A DNA stretch of 64,000 nt from an uncultured Eubacteriales bacterium (GTDB taxonomy: Bacteria; Bacillota; Clostridia; Oscillospirales; Acutalibacteraceae): contig CAKSWC010000001.1 in the NCBI GenBank assembly GCA_934511365.1, forward strand, positions 62,001-126,000, written 5' to 3'. Position numbers and translations under genes: made by a program. The notes beneath the pieces are model-generated. The model made no database searches and was not told where the DNA came from. It worked only from the letters and a program-made list of their open reading frames with translations. Every line of letters begins with the position of its first letter. Positions within the stretch are counted from its first letter, which is position 1. Below are positions 58,999 through 64,000 of the stretch, one piece after another.

Positions 58999-61752
58999 TT
59001 AGTTATAATAGCTTTCGATTCCGTCCGCTATCGCAGCGGCGATTTTATCGCGGTTTACCGAATCAAGAAGCAGTCTGCACTCGGTCTCATTCGTAATAAA
59101 CGCGGTTTCAACAAGAACGCTCGGGCATTCCTCAAGTCTTGTTACACTGAACGGGTTATACATTGCTCCAAGGCCGCAGGAGGAACGCTTTGACGGGTCA
59201 GAGGAATAAAAATCATTGGCAAAAAGGGCGGCCGTTTTTTCATATATCGCCTTTGCAAGCGGCATTGAAAACGGGCGGTAGTAATAGACGGCCGTTCCGA
59301 ATTTTGACGTATTTACGGACGCATTGCAATGAATGCTGACAAAAAGGTCTGCGTTCTGCGCCCTTGCGTATGCCTTGCGCTCCTCAAGCGTCACATCGGC
59401 ATCATCAAAACGAGTGAGAAGCACTTTTGCGCCGCGTTTTTCAAGCTCGTTTTTCGTGGCGGCGGAAAGCGCAAAATTGAGCACGCTCTCATTCACGGCG
59501 CCATTCAGACCCACCGCTCCGCCGTCTGAGCCTCCGTGTCCGGGGTCAAGAACGATTAAAGAACCGGAAAGCGACTTCGGCTTACCTTTAATAGTCAAAA
59601 CAAGCTGACCGCCGCTGTTGCGCGTAATGCTGTAGCCGTAATACCTGCCCTCATTTCTGAGCGCAAAGGTGAGGTTAACGGCGTTCTGTGCCCCGTCCGC
59701 GCTCCATCCGGCGGAGGAAACAACAGAGCTTTGCGAGGTATCAACGGCACCCGAGGCCGAGGATGTGTGATAAAAGGTGAAGCGAATATACTGAGCCGTG
59801 AACGCATTCACGTTGAACTTTTTTGAATTCGCCGAATAATAAGCCTGCGGACCAAAGGAGAATGAATACGGAGCCTCCCAGTCCATGTTGAAGGTTATTT
59901 CAAAATCACCGTTTTTGTTTCCTGCCGAGGCAACGCTGATGCGATTATCTCCCTGGTTCACATAAGAAACAAGCCGGACATCCTGGGTCCTGACGCGGCG
60001 GCCGGAGGCAAGGGAGAAAAATTCCCTTTCAATTCCCTCCTCGCTGTCATAAACGCTGCTTTGACCCGTAACATAGTCAATCGTGCCTTTAACAAGCGGT
60101 GTGTAATAGGGAACGAAGCTGTCGTCATCGGTCTGCGGCGTCCATGTGTCGGCATAATCCGCCGTTACAACACACATCTGGTTTCCGGTGTACCGTTGAG
60201 TGTGCGCAGAGCTTTCGGCGGTTATCTCTTCAATCTCGCTTTTCCCGGTATTATTTCCAATCGTTACTTTTTCAGAGCTTCCGTTCTTCCCGGAAAGCTC
60301 CTGAGAGGCGTTTTGCGCATATATCACGGCAGGCCCCTCTTTTGTATATGTTTCTCCGTTATAAAAAGCTATGACGGAGAGTTTTCCGAGCGATTCAATT
60401 TCAACCTTGCTGTCCGGAGCCGATACCGTTGCCGTGTATTCACAGCAGCCGTCTTTTTCTTTTGTTGCGGCCTTAGCCTCAAAGCGCAAAGCACCTGCCT
60501 TAACAAAAACCTCGGCGCCAAAGACGGCTGTTACGGTAACCTTCGCCTTTTTCCCCTCTGAAAGATAAAGAGCGCCCTGCGGCCGGATTTCCTGAATGAC
60601 CTCATCTTTGAAGCTTACATTGACAAGGTATTCGAGCTTTTTTCCGCACTGAGAGAACGAAAAGGTGTTTTTCCCGTTGGAAAGCGAAAGCTCAAGAAAG
60701 GCCGAGCCGTCCTTTCCGGTTTCAAGCTCCTCGGAGCCGAAATATATCGGATAAAGATATGAACCGCGCAGGGTGAGGCTTACCCGGTGTTCGGCGGTTT
60801 CCTGCGTAACGCCCGGTGTGTAGCCGTCTATTGAAAGAGACTGAAAAGCAAGAGACGGAATGATTCCGTTTTCAAGATATTCCAAAACAGCGGAAAAACA
60901 TTTGCCCGAATCAAGCCGGACGGCGGAAAGCGGTCCGAGAAGCCTTGAGGAAACAAAAGAATAGGAATCAGAGAGAATTGTGTTTCTGAGCACGAGTGAA
61001 TAATCCTTGCTTTTTGAGTTTTGAACTCCCGCCAGAACACAAAGAGAAACATTCGTCCGGCTGCAAAGGGAGCTGAATTTTTCGAGCGCAGCGCGGCTCT
61101 CCTCCTCGCTTTTATTGCTCAGAGAAAGAAGAAAAAACAACGGCCTGTCCGCTTTGAAAGAGAGCTTTTCAAGGTCAGTCCGCCCAAAATCAAGCTCAAG
61201 AGCGGCATCCTTTTTCCCTTTCAATCCGGAAGTCTTTTCAAAACGCTTTAAAAGATAGGAAGCGCTTTTTCCTTTTGTTCCGGTCAAAACTATTCCGTTT
61301 ACATCTAAGGAAAAAGCTTTTTTTAAAACGGAGGCTTTTTTTGAAACATCGACTTCAAGATATATTTTTTTGTTCTGTTTTTTGAGCTTTTTCAAAAAAC
61401 TTTTGAGTGCTTTTTCTTTTTTTGCGGAAAGGGAGGAGCCTTTTGAAAAAGAAAAGGCCTTTATCCTGAGAAAGACCTCGTCAAAAACGGAGTCTGAAAG
61501 GAACGCGAGAGAATCTTCGGAAATTTCGCTTTGCTCAGCCGAGCCACCGGAAAGGAAAAAGTCCTCCTCTTCAATGAGTCTGACGGCGTTAGGAAGCTCC
61601 TTTGCCTTTTTCTTTTGTTCGCTTTCGGTGAAATCACCGTTCACCGCCGAGGGATCGTTTTTTTGCGTTCTAACGTATTTCACCGCAAAAGCACCGGAAA
61701 GAAGCAGAACAAGCACACAGAGAACTATGATAACTATATTGCTTTTTTTCAT
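58999..61752 (-). CDS. Large N-acetylmuramoyl-L-alanine amidase (Amidase_3) with N-terminal domains
   Basis: 917 residues. N-terminal membrane anchor about 6-25, then Lys/Ser-rich sequence and a region (about 75-320) with alternating strands and helices resembling a degenerate glycoside-hydrolase-like barrel; next beta domains (about 320-690). The C-terminal 190 residues are a zinc amidase: DPGHGGSDGG near 735 (His), NESVLNFAL (Glu), SIHCNASVN (His) and LVETAFITN near 890 (Glu). It cleaves the muramoyl-L-alanine bond of peptidoglycan. Neighbours bofA and spoVAF suggest a sporulation or germination role. ATG start with AAAGGA upstream. Confidence 0.9.
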   Translation of the reverse strand: MKKSNIVIIVLCVLVLLLSGAFAVKYVRTQKNDPSAVNGDFTESEQKKKAKELPNAVRLIEEEDFFLSGGSAEQSEISEDSLAFLSDSVFDEVFLRIKAFSFSKGSSLSAKKEKALKSFLKKLKKQNKKIYLEVDVSKKASVLKKAFSLDVNGIVLTGTKGKSASYLLKRFEKTSGLKGKKDAALELDFGRTDLEKLSFKADRPLFFLLSLSNKSEEESRAALEKFSSLCSRTNVSLCVLAGVQNSKSKDYSLVLRNTILSDSYSFVSSRLLGPLSAVRLDSGKCFSAVLEYLENGIIPSLAFQSLSIDGYTPGVTQETAEHRVSLTLRGSYLYPIYFGSEELETGKDGSAFLELSLSNGKNTFSFSQCGKKLEYLVNVSFKDEVIQEIRPQGALYLSEGKKAKVTVTAVFGAEVFVKAGALRFEAKAATKEKDGCCEYTATVSAPDSKVEIESLGKLSVIAFYNGETYTKEGPAVIYAQNASQELSGKNGSSEKVTIGNNTGKSEIEEITAESSAHTQRYTGNQMCVVTADYADTWTPQTDDDSFVPYYTPLVKGTIDYVTGQSSVYDSEEGIEREFFSLASGRRVRTQDVRLVSYVNQGDNRISVASAGNKNGDFEITFNMDWEAPYSFSFGPQAYYSANSKKFNVNAFTAQYIRFTFYHTSSASGAVDTSQSSVVSSAGWSADGAQNAVNLTFALRNEGRYYGYSITRNSGGQLVLTIKGKPKSLSGSLIVLDPGHGGSDGGAVGLNGAVNESVLNFALSAATKNELEKRGAKVLLTRFDDADVTLEERKAYARAQNADLFVSIHCNASVNTSKFGTAVYYYRPFSMPLAKAIYEKTAALFANDFYSSDPSKRSSCGLGAMYNPFSVTRLEECPSVLVETAFITNETECRLLLDSVNRDKIAAAIADGIESYYN

Positions 61753-61790
61753 CTTCAAAGATATCCTTTGTTTTTAAAAAATACGGGTTC

Positions 61791-61818
61791 ATTATATCAC
61801 ACTTTTTGCGCTTTGCAA
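61791..61818 (-). promoter_or_regulatory. Promoter of the amidase gene
   Basis: Minus strand TTGCAA, 16 bases, TATAAT with upstream TG. A sigma-A type match, so expression need not be confined to sporulation. Confidence 0.7.
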
Positions 61819-61854
61819 AGGGGTTCGGGTTTTTGGAATTATTTTTAAAGAAAG

Positions 61855-61879
61855 CAAAAAAGGCGGTTGCAAGCCGCCT
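61855..61879 (-). terminator. Terminator of spoVAF
   Basis: Minus strand AGGCGGC, TTGCAA, CCGCCT then TTTTTGC, 13 bases after the stop. Confidence 0.85.
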
Positions 61880-61891
61880 GTAATTGATTCT

Positions 61892-63346
61892 TCAGTTTCT
61901 TTCCATTGAAACGTCATTGCTGTGCGCCTTGCGCTGTTTGCTTCTGAGCGAGCGGCGGACAAGCAGCCCGTAAAACGCCTTTCCGTCAAAAGGAAAGAGC
62001 GGATAAAGATAGGTGTAGCCGTCAACGGTTTTTGTTGTGCAAACAACAAGCAATATTATCACAAGCCCGGCAATAAAGCCCCAAACTTTAAATATCGCCG
62101 TGAGTATCAAAAGCAGTGTCCGCGAAATTTTTATCGCGTATCCAAGCTCATAGCTCGCCTGGGTGAAGTTTGAAATTGCGGCAAAGGCCATGAACAAAAC
62201 AACCTCCGAAACAAACCACCCGGACGAAACCGCAAATTCTCCAAGAACAAGCGCACCGACAACGCTGAAAGAATTGCTCAGCGCACTCGGTGTGTTCAGC
62301 GAGGCAAGGCGCAGCGTGTCAATCACAAACTCAATGACCAAAAGCTGCGCAATGAGCGGAACGCTGTTCGGCTCTTTCACAAGCAGAAATTTGAGCCCCT
62401 CAGGAAGCCTTTCGCCGTAAAGAGTCAAAAGGTACCACGCCGGAACAAGCAGCAGCGACAACGCAAAAACAACCGCGCGGACATATCGCAGAAATGTTCC
62501 TATCATCGGCGGAAAGTAATAGTCGTTGATATCCTGAACAAAATCAAAAACACCGGTCGGAAGAATCATTGCCGAGGGTGAACCGTCCGCAAGAACAACA
62601 ACATTTCCGTCATAAATGCACGCAGCGGCGGCGTCCGGGCGTTCGGTGTATCGCACCTTTGGAAACGGATTCCACGGCTGAGACGGAACAAGACATTCCT
62701 TGAGGCTTTCCTGGCTCATTGTCAGGCTTGAAACCTCGATTGAACGCAGTTTTTTGCTTATTGAGGAGAGCTGCTTTTTGTTCACGCAGTCCTCAAGATA
62801 GCAAACAACAACATCCGTTTTGGACTCGCTTCCAATTTGAAACGCCTTGAACGTCAGCTTCGGGTTGCGTATTTTTCGGCGTATCAGCGCCGTGTTGAAA
62901 ATCACCGTTTCAACAAAACCCTCGTGCGAGCCGCGCAGAACCTTATCCGATTCCGGCTCCTGAACATCGCGCGCCGGATAAGTTCGCGCGTCAATAATAA
63001 TTGCTTCGCTGTAGCCCTCAACTATCATTCCGATTGCACCGGAAAGAACAAAGGTTGTGAAAGTTTCAAGGCTTTTTTCAACGCTTGACTCGATATAGGT
63101 TATGTGACTGTCCAAAAGATCCTTTGCAGTTGGGCAGTCCTTCATCTCTTTTTCCGTAAGCTTGCTGATATATTCAAGCATTTTTTCAAACATCTCGTCT
63201 TTGACAAAGCCGTCAATGCAGTAAAACGTCACCCTTTTTCCGCCGGCTTTAATGCGCTTAACAAGGATATCAAAGCTCTCCCCTATCCTCAGCTTTCGGT
63301 TTATCATTGCAAGGTTTTCTTCATAGCTTTTTTCAAAATCACTCAT
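61892..63346 (-). CDS. spoVAF: Stage V sporulation protein AF (GerA family)
   Basis: 484 residues of the GerA/SpoVAF family. IIDARTYPARDVQEPESDKVLRG near residue 118 and GFVETVIFNTALIRRKIR near 143 are close to SpoVAF; five C-terminal membrane segments (about 285-450). SpoVAF is a forespore inner-membrane protein that aids calcium-dipicolinate release during germination. Other spoVA genes are not seen, though the operon may continue outside. The start is overlapped by a short hairpin (63354-63369). Confidence 0.93.
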   Translation of the reverse strand: MSDFEKSYEENLAMINRKLRIGESFDILVKRIKAGGKRVTFYCIDGFVKDEMFEKMLEYISKLTEKEMKDCPTAKDLLDSHITYIESSVEKSLETFTTFVLSGAIGMIVEGYSEAIIIDARTYPARDVQEPESDKVLRGSHEGFVETVIFNTALIRRKIRNPKLTFKAFQIGSESKTDVVVCYLEDCVNKKQLSSISKKLRSIEVSSLTMSQESLKECLVPSQPWNPFPKVRYTERPDAAAACIYDGNVVVLADGSPSAMILPTGVFDFVQDINDYYFPPMIGTFLRYVRAVVFALSLLLVPAWYLLTLYGERLPEGLKFLLVKEPNSVPLIAQLLVIEFVIDTLRLASLNTPSALSNSFSVVGALVLGEFAVSSGWFVSEVVLFMAFAAISNFTQASYELGYAIKISRTLLLILTAIFKVWGFIAGLVIILLVVCTTKTVDGYTYLYPLFPFDGKAFYGLLVRRSLRSKQRKAHSNDVSMERN

Positions 63347-63353
63347 TAAATCA

Positions 63354-63369
63354 CCGACAGTATTGTCGG
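63354..63369 (-). promoter_or_regulatory. Hairpin over the spoVAF ribosome-binding site
   Basis: Minus strand CCGACA, ATAC, TGTCGG, whose 3' arm runs into GGTGATTTAATG, so it covers part of the Shine-Dalgarno. May lower translation. Confidence 0.45.
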
Positions 63370-63425
63370 CTGTTTTTTTGCCTTTTATTCAAATGAATGA
63401 TATTTCCGACTAAATATATGCCGCC

Positions 63426-63455
63426 AAAAAAGGGAGCGTCTCAGGCAACGCCCCC
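63426..63455 (-). terminator. Terminator of the peptidoglycan-binding protein gene
   Basis: Minus strand GGGGGCGT, TGCCTGAG, ACGCTCCC followed by TTTTTTGG. Confidence 0.88.
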
Positions 63456-63470
63456 GAAAAATCCGACTGC

Positions 63471-64000
63471 TTAAAATATTCTATATCCGTTATAAAGTTC
63501 AACGATTGCATTCCACGTCAGCGGACCGACATATCCCGTGACCGGCATTCCGTAAAGCGACTGCACCGCCTCAACCGCACTGACTGTCTGAGGTCCGTAT
63601 ACTCCGTCAACCGTTACCGGCGGTACGGCGGCAAGATTTTGCGAGATGACGTTAAGATAGGTCTGAAGCTGTTCAACCGCCTTTCCCGTTGCACCCTCCG
63701 TGATGACGTAGCCCGGGTAAAGCAGCGATGAATAGCTTTTGTATTCATACGGCAGAGAGTTTATCGTTTTCCGGTATTCGTCAATAATTGCGTCCCATGT
63801 CTGCTCACCAACAATGCCGTCCGCCGTGAGATTATGCTCGCTTTGGAACGTGCGCACCGCGTCCTCTGTGCTTTGGCCGAATATTCCGTCAACGTCAATA
63901 TCCGGCAGAGAGTTATTGAACCTTGAAAGAAACTTGAGGTAATACTGAATGATGCTGACCGGCTGTCCTCTGTCTTTGAGTCTGAGCGGATATGGAAAGA
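63471..64000 (-). CDS. Peptidoglycan-binding repeat protein, C-terminal part
   Basis: 176 codons seen; runs off the right edge. Contains two to three PG_binding_1 type repeats: DVDGIFGQSTEDAVRTFQ near 63860-63900, GIVGEQTWDAI near 63810, then VDGVYGPQTVSAVEAVQ near 63590 and GYVGPLTWNAI near 63510. Such repeats bind cell-wall glycan and often accompany spore-cortex hydrolases or SpoIID-like enzymes. Any catalytic domain would be upstream, outside the window. The protein ends shortly after the last repeat (YNGYRIF). Confidence 0.82.
   Translation of the reverse strand, partial: FPYPLRLKDRGQPVSIIQYYLKFLSRFNNSLPDIDVDGIFGQSTEDAVRTFQSEHNLTADGIVGEQTWDAIIDEYRKTINSLPYEYKSYSSLLYPGYVITEGATGKAVEQLQTYLNVISQNLAAVPPVTVDGVYGPQTVSAVEAVQSLYGMPVTGYVGPLTWNAIVELYNGYRIF

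Noticed and set aside
1..64000. CRISPR arrays, tRNA or rRNA genes, IS elements, phage genes
   Set aside because: Read for regularly spaced repeats, cloverleaf-like segments and transposase or integrase motifs; none found.

Overview
The window looks like chromosome from a spore-forming, strictly anaerobic Clostridia, most likely an Oscillospirales/Ruminococcaceae-type gut organism (inference from gene content; no rRNA or tRNA is present to place it). Supporting evidence: spmA/spmB, bofA and spoVAF sporulation genes, Gram-positive ribosomal-protein order, type III glutamine synthetase, [FeFe] hydrogenase, soluble Hdr/Flx electron-transfer genes, ECF vitamin transporters and several secreted Firmicutes-style multidomain proteins. 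No tRNA, rRNA, IS element, prophage or CRISPR array was seen.

Layout. 1-3.2 kb: asnB (cut by the window edge) behind glnN, whose leader carries two tandem terminator-like hairpins. 3.3-4.0 kb: a small AT-rich insert, a ribbon-helix-helix protein divergent from a SLOG-fold protein, with two inverted repeats between them. 4.0-8.0 kb: rplL, rplJ, rplA, rplK, nusG, secE, rpmG (all minus strand), with an L10 leader; rplL is not followed by rpoB. 8.1-14.6 kb: secreted lipase-like protein, coaX, a PflX-type radical SAM protein, proC, an M14 peptidase, a Nudix hydrolase and maf.

14.7-26.7 kb is the most interesting part: about 12 kb of tightly packed minus-strand genes that reads as one operon: [FeFe] hydrogenase (group-B-like), hdrB, hdrC, hdrA, an mvhD/flxD-like gene, three Flx-like subunits, a soluble fumarate reductase iron-sulfur subunit and flavoprotein, both subunits of a class I fumarase, and a small PQ-loop membrane protein. 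The genes suggest a soluble NADH/ferredoxin/H2-linked fumarate-reducing system using flavin-based electron bifurcation, with no membrane anchor subunit. Upstream lie two promoters, a palindrome over one -10 box, and a compact structured leader or small RNA that I do not recognise.

27-40 kb: an SDR protein with an added zinc ribbon, a WYL regulator, a 1742-residue secreted protein (phosphodiester glycosidase plus metallophosphatase plus cell-wall repeats), a CotH protein, a MocR-like regulator whose PLP lysine is arginine, and a divergent ECF S component. The lipase, the 1742-residue protein and the CotH protein all end in a similar aromatic/basic amphipathic tail. 40-49 kb: methyltransferase, YwlG family protein, metA, a two-component system, spmAB, hpf, an rRNA methyltransferase and a metallophosphoesterase. 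49-64 kb: rfbA, an ABC exporter pair, a GPH-type transporter, a large subtilase, an FMN riboswitch with ribU, manA, bofA, a large spore/cell-wall amidase, spoVAF and a peptidoglycan-binding protein running off the end.

Start codons were reassigned where a Shine-Dalgarno sequence supported it; several are TTG or GTG (hdrA, cotH, the ECF S component, the response regulator, the MocR protein). Promoter calls rest on -35/-10 matches read by eye.
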